The notes beneath the pieces were generated by a model. The model had not been told where the DNA came from. It worked only from the letters and a program-made list of their open reading frames with translations, and made no database searches. From Planctomycetota bacterium (GTDB taxonomy: Bacteria > Planctomycetota > Planctomycetia > Pirellulales > Pirellulaceae), in assembly GCA_019347795.1 (NCBI GenBank), contig JAHWKS010000401.1, forward strand, positions 1-5,929: a stretch of DNA of 5,929 nt, given 5' to 3'. How positions within the stretch are numbered: the stretch's first letter is position 1; each line of letters starts with the position of its first letter. Made by a program: the position numbers and the translations under genes. Positions 1 through 5,929 of this stretch are shown one piece after another.

Positions 1-1727
1 AAGTCGCACTTCGGCCATTCCGCTTTCCTCGGGTTGATGTAACGCTTCTCCACGGTGCGGGCGGTTTCGTCGGGGACTTCTTCGCCCGTGACCGGGTGGG
101 GCTTGGTGGTGCGGCCGTCCCAGCGGGTGACCGGATTCCCTTGCTCGTCGTGTACGTCTTCCACCGCGTCCCAGGCCAGCACCGCGTCGCGGCATTCGAT
201 GTTCTGGTAGTCGCGCAGCACCGGCTCGGGAAGCTCGGTCCGGCCCCGCGTGCGGAAGTGCCATTGCAGGAAGCCGATCCACAGCACCAGGTCGGTGATC
301 GCCGCCGCCCGCGGGTTGACCTCGATCCCGAGGAACTGGTGCGGGTCGATCGTCAAGAGCGGAATCTGCTGCTCGCCGAACTCCCGCAGCGCGTTGAGCA
401 CCTCCCCCTCCAGCCGCTTCATGTGCTCCAGGGCGACGTACAAAAAGTTCCCGCTCCCGCAGGCCGGATCCAAGACCCGCACCTCGCACAGCCGGTGGTG
501 AAAGGCGCGGACCGCCTCGCGGGCCTTGCGGGCGTTCTCTTCGCTCTCAAGCTGCACCGCCGTGGCGTACACGCTTTCCCATTCGGCCCGGAGCGGCTCG
601 ATGATGGTCGGCATCACGAGCCGCTCGACGTACGCCCGCGGCGTGTAATGGGCGCCGAGCTTGTGCCGCTCGACCGGATCGAGGGCCCGCTCCAGGAGCG
701 TGCCGAAGATGGCCGGCTCGACGTCGGTCCAGCGGGCCTCGGCCGCCTCGATCAACAGCTCGAGCTGATCCTCGTTCACCGGCAAGGCGGTGCATTCGGC
801 GAACAGGCCGCCGTTGAAGTGGAGCAGCTTTTCGCCGATCGACGTTGACACTTTCCCCTCGTTCATCGCCCGCCACAGCTCTTCCAGCCAGGGGATGAAC
901 ATGGCGGGTTTTTTCCGCGCCCGCTCCAGGAGCGTCACGAAGGAATCGCGGGGCAACAGCTCCACGTCTTCGGCGAACATCGTGAACAGGCAGCGGATGA
1001 GGAAGTTCGCCACCGCCTCGGGCGAATGTTTTCCTTCCAGCGACTTGGCCAGCTTCGCCAGCCGGCCGGCCAGCTCCCGCGTGACCTTGGCCGCCCGCCG
1101 GCTCGGATCGAGCCCCAGCGGATCCAGCCACAGTCCGCGGAGCTTGGTGCGCACCTGGGGATCGGCCAGATCGTCCAGGCGGATGCGATAGCTCTGCGGG
1201 TCGGGAAACGGCGTGTAGGCCTTTCCCGACTGGGAAAAGTCGGAGTACAGGTCGAAGCAGAAGCCGACATCCGCCACGACCAGGAACGGCGGCCAGCCCG
1301 CCTCGACCGGCAGGGCCTTGGCGTACCGCTCCGCCTGGTTGCGGGCGCGGGTCATCGCCTGCTGCCAGGCGGGGGTTCCGCGGGGGGCGGTTCCTGCCCG
1401 ATGCTTCTTGTTCTTCGCGGCGGTGGAGAGCGGGGCGGACGGCTCCTTCTGGTCGCTTCCCTGCTTCGACTCTAGGACGAAGCAGCCCGACTTGTACAGG
1501 TCGATCCGGCCGACGTTGGTTGTGCCGTCGCCGTTCTGGAAAACGACCCGCTTCTCGAACACGTAGTTGTTGTGCAACTCGTCCTGAACGGTCGGCTCGG
1601 GCGCCGGGACTTCCAGGACTTCGCACAGCTCGCGGAGGAAGAGCTGCGAGTTGGCCTGCTCGGCCGCCTCCGATTTCTTCCAACGCTCGATGAACGTCTC
1701 GGCTAACGACTCGTCTGCGATTGCCAC
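1..1727 (-). CDS. MmeI-like type IIL/IIG restriction-modification enzyme (N-terminal 575 residues, 3' end outside window)
   Basis: Single-chain restriction enzyme and adenine-N6 DNA methyltransferase that would cut unmodified DNA and protect its own sites using S-adenosylmethionine. The reading frame stays open from GTG at 1727 to the window edge. Near the N-terminus (residues 74-88) there is a PD-(D/E)XK nuclease motif: RIDLY with Asp76, then ESK with Glu86 and Lys88. The D-x9-ExK spacing matches what I recall for MmeI (D70/E80/K82). A helical spacer follows (about 180-350). The methylase begins with [14 protein letters not shown] (about 358-371); SAM motif I is [10 protein letters not shown] (420-429), followed by an acidic motif GIEVNP (about 466-471). 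The segment ending [11 protein letters not shown] normally leads straight into the catalytic NPPF/Y, which lies just outside. Also outside are the target-recognition and C-terminal domains; family members usually exceed 900 residues. An in-frame TAG lies about 12 codons upstream, so GTG 1727 is the only good start. The frame is intact. No partner R, M or S gene is visible. Family assignment is strong; recognition site unknown. Confidence 0.93.
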   Translation of the reverse strand, partial: MAIADESLAETFIERWKKSEAAEQANSQLFLRELCEVLEVPAPEPTVQDELHNNYVFEKRVVFQNGDGTTNVGRIDLYKSGCFVLESKQGSDQKEPSAPLSTAAKNKKHRAGTAPRGTPAWQQAMTRARNQAERYAKALPVEAGWPPFLVVADVGFCFDLYSDFSQSGKAYTPFPDPQSYRIRLDDLADPQVRTKLRGLWLDPLGLDPSRRAAKVTRELAGRLAKLAKSLEGKHSPEAVANFLIRCLFTMFAEDVELLPRDSFVTLLERARKKPAMFIPWLEELWRAMNEGKVSTSIGEKLLHFNGGLFAECTALPVNEDQLELLIEAAEARWTDVEPAIFGTLLERALDPVERHKLGAHYTPRAYVERLVMPTIIEPLRAEWESVYATAVQLESEENARKAREAVRAFHHRLCEVRVLDPACGSGNFLYVALEHMKRLEGEVLNALREFGEQQIPLLTIDPHQFLGIEVNPRAAAITDLVLWIGFLQWHFRTRGRTELPEPVLRDYQNIECRDAVLAWDAVEDVHDEQGNPVTRWDGRTTKPHPVTGEEVPDETARTVEKRYINPRKAEWPKCD

Positions 1728-1736
1728 GGCGAATTG

Positions 1737-1741
1737 CCCCT
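1737..1741 (-). promoter_or_regulatory. Candidate Shine-Dalgarno site for the restriction-modification gene
   Basis: On the minus strand the sequence AGGGG lies nine bases upstream of the GTG at 1727. It supports choosing that GTG, since no ATG occurs in this frame before the frame's upstream stop codon. The match to the anti-SD consensus is only partial. Confidence 0.4.
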
Positions 1742-1773
1742 GAGGGTGGCGCCAAAACTATCTCCCGGGGGCC

Positions 1774-1802
1774 AGGATAGATTTGGGCGCGGGAAAACTC
1801 AA
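1774..1802 (-). promoter_or_regulatory. Candidate sigma-70 promoter, proximal, for the restriction-modification gene
   Basis: Minus-strand -35 TTGAGT (1802-1797, 4 of 6 consensus), a 17-base spacer and -10 TATCCT (1779-1774, 4 of 6). The predicted start near 1767 would give a leader of about 40 bases before the GTG at 1727, and places the large hairpin at 1824-1885 just upstream of the promoter rather than in the transcript. Moderate matches in GC-rich DNA; spacing and position are the main support. Confidence 0.4.
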
Positions 1803-1823
1803 GTGACATCGGGGCGGACTAAC

Positions 1824-1885
1824 ACACTAACCCGAAGCGTAAGCGAGGACGACAGTTCCTCCTCGCTCACGCTTCGGGTTAGTGT
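1824..1885. repeat. Near-perfect hairpin repeat (26-bp arms, 10-base loop)
   Basis: The arms are 1824-1849 and 1860-1885, separated by a 10-base loop. They pair at 25 of 26 positions; the only mismatch is A1841 against C1868. The arm core reads TAACCCGAAGCGTAAGCGAG. I recognise this as the kind of intergenic palindromic repeat scattered through Pirellula-like planctomycete genomes, but cannot verify that here. A partial extra copy of ACTAAC sits at 1818-1823. There is no T-tract on either side, so it is not a classical intrinsic terminator, although such a stem could still block or stabilise RNA between the two minus-strand genes. It carries no coding capacity, so any mobility would depend on an enzyme encoded elsewhere. 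Confidence 0.85.
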
Positions 1886-1905
1886 CGCACCCGTCAGCCA
1901 CGTCG

Positions 1906-1945
1906 GGCGTTGACGCCGACTGGCGCCTTTGTCAACGTCAACGCC
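1906..1945. repeat. Perfect 10-bp inverted repeat with 20-base spacer
   Basis: GGCGTTGACG at 1906-1915 is exactly complementary to CGTCAACGCC at 1936-1945. The spacer includes a GGCGCC palindrome, and GTCAAC occurs twice in tandem at 1931-1942. It could be a regulator-binding dyad or an RNA stem in a leader transcribed from the distal promoter. It lies about 20 bases from the large hairpin. No function is assigned. Confidence 0.5.
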
Positions 1946-2088
1946 GAAGCGGTCTCGGAAGTTGCGGCAGCGGCGGCTGCGAGGGAACGTGCATCAGAGG
2001 TTATCCGGGCCGCCGGGGCGTTTGAGTGGGGTGAGCGGTTCGGGTCGTGGGAGGGAGTCGCTCCGCGTGCCCGCCATGCTCGCCGTTC

Positions 2089-2118
2089 ATTATACTGTAC
2101 GAATGTTCAATACGTCAA
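2089..2118 (-). promoter_or_regulatory. Strong-looking sigma-70 promoter in the intergenic gap, reading toward the restriction gene
   Basis: Minus strand: -35 TTGACG (2118-2113, 5 of 6), 18-base spacer, -10 TATAAT (2094-2089, perfect). This is the best promoter match in the window and sits in a locally AT-rich patch inside GC-rich DNA. The predicted transcript starts near 2082, about 355 bases before the GTG at 1727. It would therefore carry both inverted repeats as a long leader, or make a separate short RNA or small peptide. Confidence 0.55.
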
Positions 2119-2260
2119 GAGCGGCGGCCATTTTTCACCGTTTCCCGCGGGGGGTGAGCAACTTAGGTCGAGATGCGGCGGTGCGGCCGCGCCCGAAGTC
2201 GCGGGCGACGGATAATTTACGTCGATCCGCCGGGGGAGGCGCCCCACGTAAGTTTTTTGG

Positions 2261-2278
2261 AAAAATCTTCGCTGAAGA
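2261..2278 (-). terminator. Weak intrinsic terminator candidate downstream of the MMPL gene
   Basis: On the minus strand, TCTTC-AGC-GAAGA (2278-2266) forms a 5-bp stem with a 3-base loop, followed directly by TTTTT (2265-2261). It starts 33 bases after the MMPL stop codon. The stem is short and mostly AT, but strongly GC-rich palindromic sequence (2279-2290) lies just upstream and may add to it. The position is right; the stem strength is marginal. Confidence 0.35.
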
Positions 2279-2311
2279 CGCGGCGCCGCGGGCCCGGCCG
2301 GTCCGCGCTCT

Positions 2312-5131
2312 CTAATTCGGATTCGGATTGGGCGCCGGTCGTTCGATCACGGCTCTCGCGGCGCCGGCTTTGACGACCCACACGGACCAGGCTTGCCAGC
2401 GCACCAGGAGGGCCAGGAACGAGGGGACCAGGATCGGGCGGACGACGAAGGTGTCGAGCGTCACGCCGAGGGCCAGCGCGAAGCCGAGCTGCACGATGCC
2501 GCGCAGCGGGGCGCCGCCGCTGGGAAGCAGCCACGCCAGCGGCGGAATCCACTCGGCCACGGCGGGCGCCCAGAGGCCGCTGGTCATCGAGAAGAACGCC
2601 CCCGCCATGATCACGCCGCAACTGGTGATCACGCCGCCCGTGCGCACCAGCGCCCGCCGCAATCCGCCGAAGGGGCCGTAGTGGGCCTGCTCCTCGAACA
2701 CCCGCGTCGCCAGGTAGACGTTGTAGTCCTGTCCCACCGCCACGAGGATCACGAAGAGGAACAGCGGGACTTTCCAGTCGAGGCCGTAGTAGTCGCCCGC
2801 GTCATACCAGCCGAAGAAGAGATCGGTGGCGCCGAGCGTGACGTAATAGGTGACCAGCACCGAGCCGACCATGTAGACGCACACCAGCGGGCGGCGGAGG
2901 ATGGCCAGCAGCACCCCCAGCACGGCCAGCACCACGAGCAACTGAATCCGCTGCGTGTCGGACTGCGTGACCGCCCGCAAGTCGCGGATGCCCGCCGTGG
3001 CGCCGGCGTAGGCGAAGTCGGCGCCGCTCCAGAAGGAGCCGGGCTGCTCCGTCAGCTCGTGCAGCCGCGCATCGACGCTGGCGAGCGTGTTGGCGGCGGC
3101 GGGGGAGAAGGGATCGTCTTGCAGCACGATGTCCAGCCGCGTCGCTTCGCCTCGAAGCCCCGGCGCCTGGGCGACGTAAACGTCCTTGGATCCCTGGTGC
3201 GGACGGAGGAACCGCGTCCGCAGCCCTCGCCAGCTAAAGGCCGAGACGCCTTTCTCATGCGGCGGCGTGACCCCCAGCGGGTCGCTCAGGCTTCGCACGG
3301 CGCGGACGCCGTCGAGGTACAGAGCCGAGGTAAGCTCGGCGACCGCTTGCCGGCTTCGTTCGTCTTCATTGAAGTCGGCGCCCGGCCGGACGGCGACCAC
3401 GGTGATGGGGCCGCTCTCGCCGATGGGGAAGTGGCCGCGAAGCAGCTCCGCGCCTTCGCGGGCCGGTCGCTCGCGCGGCAATGCGCGAAGGAAATCGTAC
3501 GTCACATGATCGGCGTGCCGCCATCCGTAAGCGGCCATCGGCGCCAGGAGAATCGCCGCCGTCACAAGCACGACGCCGGGATGCGCCGTGATCCGCCTCG
3601 CCAGCGCCCACCACACGCGGCGGTCAAGCCGCCCACGACGGCGCGAATCGCTGACCTCGCCCATCCTTCGCGGCGAAAGTTTTCCCGGCCAGAAGAGGAT
3701 ATCGCCGAAGCCGCGCAACAGCGCCGGGGCCAGCGTCAGACAAGCCGCGAGCGTGACCAGAAGGCAGAAACCGATCACCGGTCCGCTGTGCTTGAATTTT
3801 CCGAAGTCGGCGAAGTACATCGCCGACAGGCCGACCACGGTCGTTAGCGCGCTCGCCGACAAGGCTTCGCCGACGCCGCCCAGCGAGCGAGACACCGCCT
3901 CGGGGCAGGGATGGCCCGCTTCTCGCTCCTCGCGGTAACGGGCGATCAGGAACAGGCAAAAGTCGGTCCCGGCGCCGAAGAGAATCACCACCACAAAGAT
4001 GCGCGTGGTGGTGAACACCTTCAGGTCCCACCACGAGAATCCCGGCAACTGCCCGACCTGCGTGAGCAAGGCGACGCTGCTCATGGCCACCAGCAGCGAG
4101 ACGGTAATCGCCGCCAACGGCGCTCCGACCAACAGCGGCGAGCGATAGACCAGCAGCAGAATCAGGAAGATGATCGCCACCGTGAACGTCTCGGTGTGGC
4201 CGATGCTCTCGGCCGAGGCTCGCAACATCTCGCCTCCCACGGCGGCCGAGCCGGAGACGCCCAGCTTTAACCCGGCCGGAACCGCGGCCGACCACGTCTC
4301 TTCAACCTCCGCCATCTCCCGCTCGATGGCATTGAGGATGCGGATGTTGTCGGTGGCGAGGAACTCATTTCCCAGATGGAGCACGATCAAGCGGGCGTGA
4401 TCCCGCGAGAGCTTCTTGCTCAGCGTCTCGTGGTCCCACGTCCACATGTCCAAGAGGGGCAGGTCGGCCTCGGCGATCGGCGCCGCGGCGCCGTCCGGCG
4501 AGCGCAGCTTCGGGTCGAGCTCGGTCGCCCGCTGCCGGGACTGGCTCGCCTCCTCCGTTTTTCCCTGCAAGCGATAGACGATGGCGCGGTTGTGATACGC
4601 CGACGCCCACGGTCGATATTGCACGCCGTGCTCGCCCGCCAATTCCGCAGCGTACTTGGCGAGCTTTTGATCGAAGCGGATCGCCTCGTCCAAGGCATTC
4701 TCGGCGGCGTGCAACTCGGAGGCGATCTCGTCGCGAAGCGCTTGCGCCTCCTCGTTGCGATCCTCGGATTCAAGCGACTTTGCATCGACCGTCCACTGCC
4801 GGATGCGGTTGAGCGCCGCCGCCCCGTGCCAGTTCCGCAGCCGCCGGCCGAGATCGTACGTGACGAAGGCGTCCTCCCGCTTGAGCGAACCATTCTGCCG
4901 CGCGGCCACGATCACAATCTGGCTCTTGGAGCGGGTGTGCGGAAAGGCCTGCGAGAGAATCCGCTCTCCGCGGACGCTCTTCATCGACGCCGGCAGATAC
5001 GCCAGGTCGCCGTCGTGCGAAATCTCGCTCCACGAGGGGGCGACCATCCGCAGGGCGACGCACAGCACGATCCAAAACAGGATCGTCGCCAGCCAATGGC
5101 GGGAAATGAAATCCCCGAGGCGAATGAACAT
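2312..5131 (-). CDS. RND-superfamily MMPL-type exporter (about 939 residues)
   Basis: Inner-membrane, probably proton-driven exporter of the MMPL branch, a family that moves lipids or other hydrophobic compounds to the envelope; the substrate here is unknown. Numbered from ATG 5131: TM1 about 12-31; outer loop 1 about 32-312; TM2-TM6 about 315-471; TM7 about 518-536; outer loop 2 about 537-727; TM8-TM12 about 730-905, the usual duplicated 6+6 layout. TM4 carries GAGTDFCLFLIARYREE (Asp390) and TM10 AVGQDYNVYLATRVFEE (Asp802, Tyr803), the proton-relay positions; TM12 has LGVTLDTFVVRP. Loop 1 holds a long helical stretch (about 118-168) followed by a TPR-like unit (about 173-208). The tail ends in PNPNPN. 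The frame continues upstream to GTG 5251 (979 residues), but those 40 residues are Ser/Pro/Arg-rich and disordered-looking, while MFIRLGDFISRHW is a typical family start, so I chose 5131. No adaptor or outer-membrane partner is nearby. Confidence 0.93.
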   Translation of the reverse strand: MFIRLGDFISRHWLATILFWIVLCVALRMVAPSWSEISHDGDLAYLPASMKSVRGERILSQAFPHTRSKSQIVIVAARQNGSLKREDAFVTYDLGRRLRNWHGAAALNRIRQWTVDAKSLESEDRNEEAQALRDEIASELHAAENALDEAIRFDQKLAKYAAELAGEHGVQYRPWASAYHNRAIVYRLQGKTEEASQSRQRATELDPKLRSPDGAAAPIAEADLPLLDMWTWDHETLSKKLSRDHARLIVLHLGNEFLATDNIRILNAIEREMAEVEETWSAAVPAGLKLGVSGSAAVGGEMLRASAESIGHTETFTVAIIFLILLLVYRSPLLVGAPLAAITVSLLVAMSSVALLTQVGQLPGFSWWDLKVFTTTRIFVVVILFGAGTDFCLFLIARYREEREAGHPCPEAVSRSLGGVGEALSASALTTVVGLSAMYFADFGKFKHSGPVIGFCLLVTLAACLTLAPALLRGFGDILFWPGKLSPRRMGEVSDSRRRGRLDRRVWWALARRITAHPGVVLVTAAILLAPMAAYGWRHADHVTYDFLRALPRERPAREGAELLRGHFPIGESGPITVVAVRPGADFNEDERSRQAVAELTSALYLDGVRAVRSLSDPLGVTPPHEKGVSAFSWRGLRTRFLRPHQGSKDVYVAQAPGLRGEATRLDIVLQDDPFSPAAANTLASVDARLHELTEQPGSFWSGADFAYAGATAGIRDLRAVTQSDTQRIQLLVVLAVLGVLLAILRRPLVCVYMVGSVLVTYYVTLGATDLFFGWYDAGDYYGLDWKVPLFLFVILVAVGQDYNVYLATRVFEEQAHYGPFGGLRRALVRTGGVITSCGVIMAGAFFSMTSGLWAPAVAEWIPPLAWLLPSGGAPLRGIVQLGFALALGVTLDTFVVRPILVPSFLALLVRWQAWSVWVVKAGAARAVIERPAPNPNPN

Positions 5132-5282
5132 GGCGTTCAGATTCCGGGAGTCGTCGCGAGGAGCAGAGACGGGACGAATCGCACCTGGGAGGCGGTCGCG
5201 GGAGTCGGAGGGCGGGGAGCGGGAGGAGGGAAGCGCTTCATGGTACTTCACCGCGATTGAGCCACCAAGGCCGACGGCGAAG

Positions 5283-5312
5283 AATATAACGCTTGGGCAA
5301 CCGTCTCGTGAA
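5283..5312 (-). promoter_or_regulatory. Candidate sigma-70 promoter for the MMPL exporter
   Basis: Minus strand: -35 TTCACG (5312-5307, 4 of 6), 18-base spacer, -10 TATATT (5288-5283, 5 of 6), in a local AT-rich patch. The predicted start near 5276 gives a leader of about 145 bases to ATG 5131, or about 25 bases to the alternative GTG 5251. It therefore does not by itself rule out the longer protein. Confidence 0.4.
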
Positions 5313-5363
5313 GATAGGAAATCTGAAATACCTGGAGAAAGATCGTCGGCAATCCGCGTCTGC

Positions 5364-5392
5364 TTGACCCTGCTCTCCGGCGACTCTAGGAT
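5364..5392 (+). promoter_or_regulatory. Candidate sigma-70 promoter for folE
   Basis: -35 TTGACC (5364-5369, 5 of 6), 17-base spacer, -10 TAGGAT (5387-5392, 4 of 6). The predicted start near 5399 leaves a leader of about 76 bases before ATG 5475. Spacing is ideal and the position fits; the -10 is imperfect. Confidence 0.45.
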
Positions 5393-5474
5393 TCATTGCG
5401 ACCGCTGGGAAACGGCAAACCCCCGCGGCGCTTGATGTTGCGTTGATCCGAAACCCGTCTGCCACGCTGGGTCT

Positions 5475-5929
5475 ATGTCTGAAGAGTCCGGTACGTTTGT
5501 CGGCGCCGTCAGCGGCGAGGTCGGTCCCGAAGAGCTTTCCCCGGAGGCGAAAGAGCAACCGGTGGATCTGCCGCGGATTGAGCGGGCGGTGCGGGAAATC
5601 CTCGCGGCGGTCGGTGAAGACCCCGACCGCGAGGGGCTACGGGATACGCCGCAGCGGGTGGCGCGGATGTATGCCGAGCTGTTCCGCGGCCTGCACCAGG
5701 ACCCGCGCGAGCACGTGCAGAAGTTCTTCGCCGAGAAGTACGATGAGATCGTCCTGGTGCGCGACATCACCTTCGAGAGCATGTGCGAGCACCACCTCCT
5801 GCCGTTCATGGGGCGGGCGCATATCGGCTACCTGCCGGCGGGGAAGGTGATCGGCTTGAGCAAGCTGGCCCGCGTGGTGGAAGTCGTCTCGCGCCGGCCG
5901 CAGGTTCAGGAGCGGATGACCGAGCAGAT
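5475..5929 (+). CDS. folE: GTP cyclohydrolase I, FolE (first 151 residues, 3' end outside window)
   Basis: Cytoplasmic enzyme converting GTP to 7,8-dihydroneopterin triphosphate and formate, the first step of tetrahydrofolate and related pterin synthesis. After a variable acidic N-terminal tail (1-30) the family core begins: [16 protein letters not shown] (51-66), [20 protein letters not shown] (79-98), and the zinc/active-site motif [20 protein letters not shown] (102-121), then [20 protein letters not shown] (124-143) and VQERMTEQ. By comparison with the E. coli enzyme, Cys104 and His107 are zinc ligands and His106 is the catalytic histidine; the third zinc Cys and the C-terminal part (roughly 50-70 residues) lie beyond the edge. 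ATG 5475 has little Shine-Dalgarno complementarity, and no better start appears before the conserved core. It is transcribed away from the MMPL gene, so co-regulation would have to act through the shared intergenic region. No neighbouring folate genes are visible in the window. Confidence 0.96.
   Translation, partial: MSEESGTFVGAVSGEVGPEELSPEAKEQPVDLPRIERAVREILAAVGEDPDREGLRDTPQRVARMYAELFRGLHQDPREHVQKFFAEKYDEIVLVRDITFESMCEHHLLPFMGRAHIGYLPAGKVIGLSKLARVVEVVSRRPQVQERMTEQ

Larger units (their letters stand above)
1728..2311. other. Intergenic region between the MMPL gene and the restriction gene; no convincing protein gene
   Basis: The 584 bases hold, from right to left: a possible terminator just past the MMPL stop codon; GC-rich palindromes such as CGCGGCGCCGCG at 2279-2290; a 6-bp dyad TTACGT/ACGTAA at 2217-2222 and 2246-2251; the strong minus-strand promoter; a 27-codon minus-strand ORF (2077-1994) that starts about five bases after the predicted transcript start; the 1906-1945 dyad; the large hairpin; and the proximal promoter. 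Plus-strand frames across 1910-2315 are open for up to 128 codons, but their products are Arg/Ala/Gly-rich, have no recognisable family and resemble chance ORFs in GC-rich DNA. Confidence 0.7.
5132..5474. other. Divergent control region between the MMPL exporter and folE
   Basis: This region contains candidate promoters for both directions and no recognisable protein gene. Its left part (5132-5251) is open in the MMPL frame, but also contains a separate minus-strand ORF of 34 codons from ATG 5241 to a TGA at 5139-5137. That ORF is Pro-rich (it starts MKRFPPPAPRPP) and ends five bases before the MMPL ATG. The right part (about 5281-5340) is AT-richer than its surroundings, as expected for promoter DNA. 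No tRNA, riboswitch or strong operator dyad was recognised. Confidence 0.6.

Noticed and set aside
547..1809. A 420-codon minus-strand ORF starting MSLEFSRAQIY.
   Set aside because: It overlaps the MmeI-like gene on the same strand in another frame. Its product is Arg/Gly/Ala-rich and matches no family, while the other frame gives clear nuclease and SAM motifs. It is a shadow, not a frameshifted piece.
1824..1885. The large hairpin as a rho-independent terminator or a CRISPR repeat.
   Set aside because: There is no T-tract on either strand after the stem, and there is no array of regularly spaced copies in the window.
1929..2315. Plus-strand ORFs of 101 and 128 codons in the intergenic gap.
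   Set aside because: Their products are Arg-rich and low in information, they lack a good ribosome-binding site, and they run through the promoter and terminator candidates of the opposite strand. They look like chance ORFs.
2393..3847. A 484-codon plus-strand ORF opposite the MMPL gene.
   Set aside because: Its His/Arg/Gln/Glu-rich composition is what the antisense of GC-rich membrane-protein codons gives. The MMPL frame has conserved TM motifs throughout.
4376..5260. A 294-codon plus-strand ORF and several other plus-strand frames over the MMPL N-terminal half.
   Set aside because: These are antisense shadows with no recognisable motif and no promoter or ribosome-binding site of their own.
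5443..5850. A 135-codon plus-strand ORF starting [10 protein letters not shown].
   Set aside because: It is out of frame with folE, whose frame shows CEHH and the other GTP cyclohydrolase I motifs over the same bases.

Overview
The window is GC-rich, densely coding bacterial DNA and contains no RNA gene, CRISPR array or insertion sequence that I can see. Three things point to a planctomycete of the Pirellula/Blastopirellula type: the wording of the methylase protein, a near-perfect hairpin with arms built on TAACCCGAAGCGTAAGCGAG (a repeat type I associate with that group), and weak Shine-Dalgarno sites. That assignment is inference from familiarity, not a database result.

Layout: (1) Positions 1-1727, minus strand: the N-terminal 575 residues of a large MmeI-like (type IIL/IIG) restriction-modification enzyme, with nuclease and methylase in one chain. 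It reads out of the left edge before the catalytic NPPF/Y motif. (2) Positions 1728-2311: a 584-base stretch without a convincing gene. It holds a proximal promoter candidate for the methylase, a 26-bp-arm hairpin, a second 10-bp inverted repeat, a very consensus-like minus-strand promoter (TTGACG, 18 bases, TATAAT) that lies unexpectedly far from the methylase, and a weak terminator for the gene to the right. (3) Positions 2312-5131, minus strand: a complete 12-TM RND/MMPL-family exporter of about 939 residues with a helical, TPR-like insertion in its first extracytoplasmic loop. (4) Positions 5132-5474: a divergent control region with one promoter candidate for each direction. (5) Positions 5475-5929, plus strand: the first 151 residues of GTP cyclohydrolase I (folE), cut by the right edge.

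The three genes do not form an obvious pathway: folE starts pterin/folate synthesis, the MMPL protein is an envelope exporter, and the methylase is a self-contained defence enzyme. Each appears to have its own promoter. The least explained DNA is the 1728-2311 gap, where a strong promoter, a possible near-leaderless 27-codon ORF and two inverted repeats precede the restriction gene. I see no clear multi-gene novel system. The candidates for a second look are that leader region and the TPR-like insertion in the exporter.
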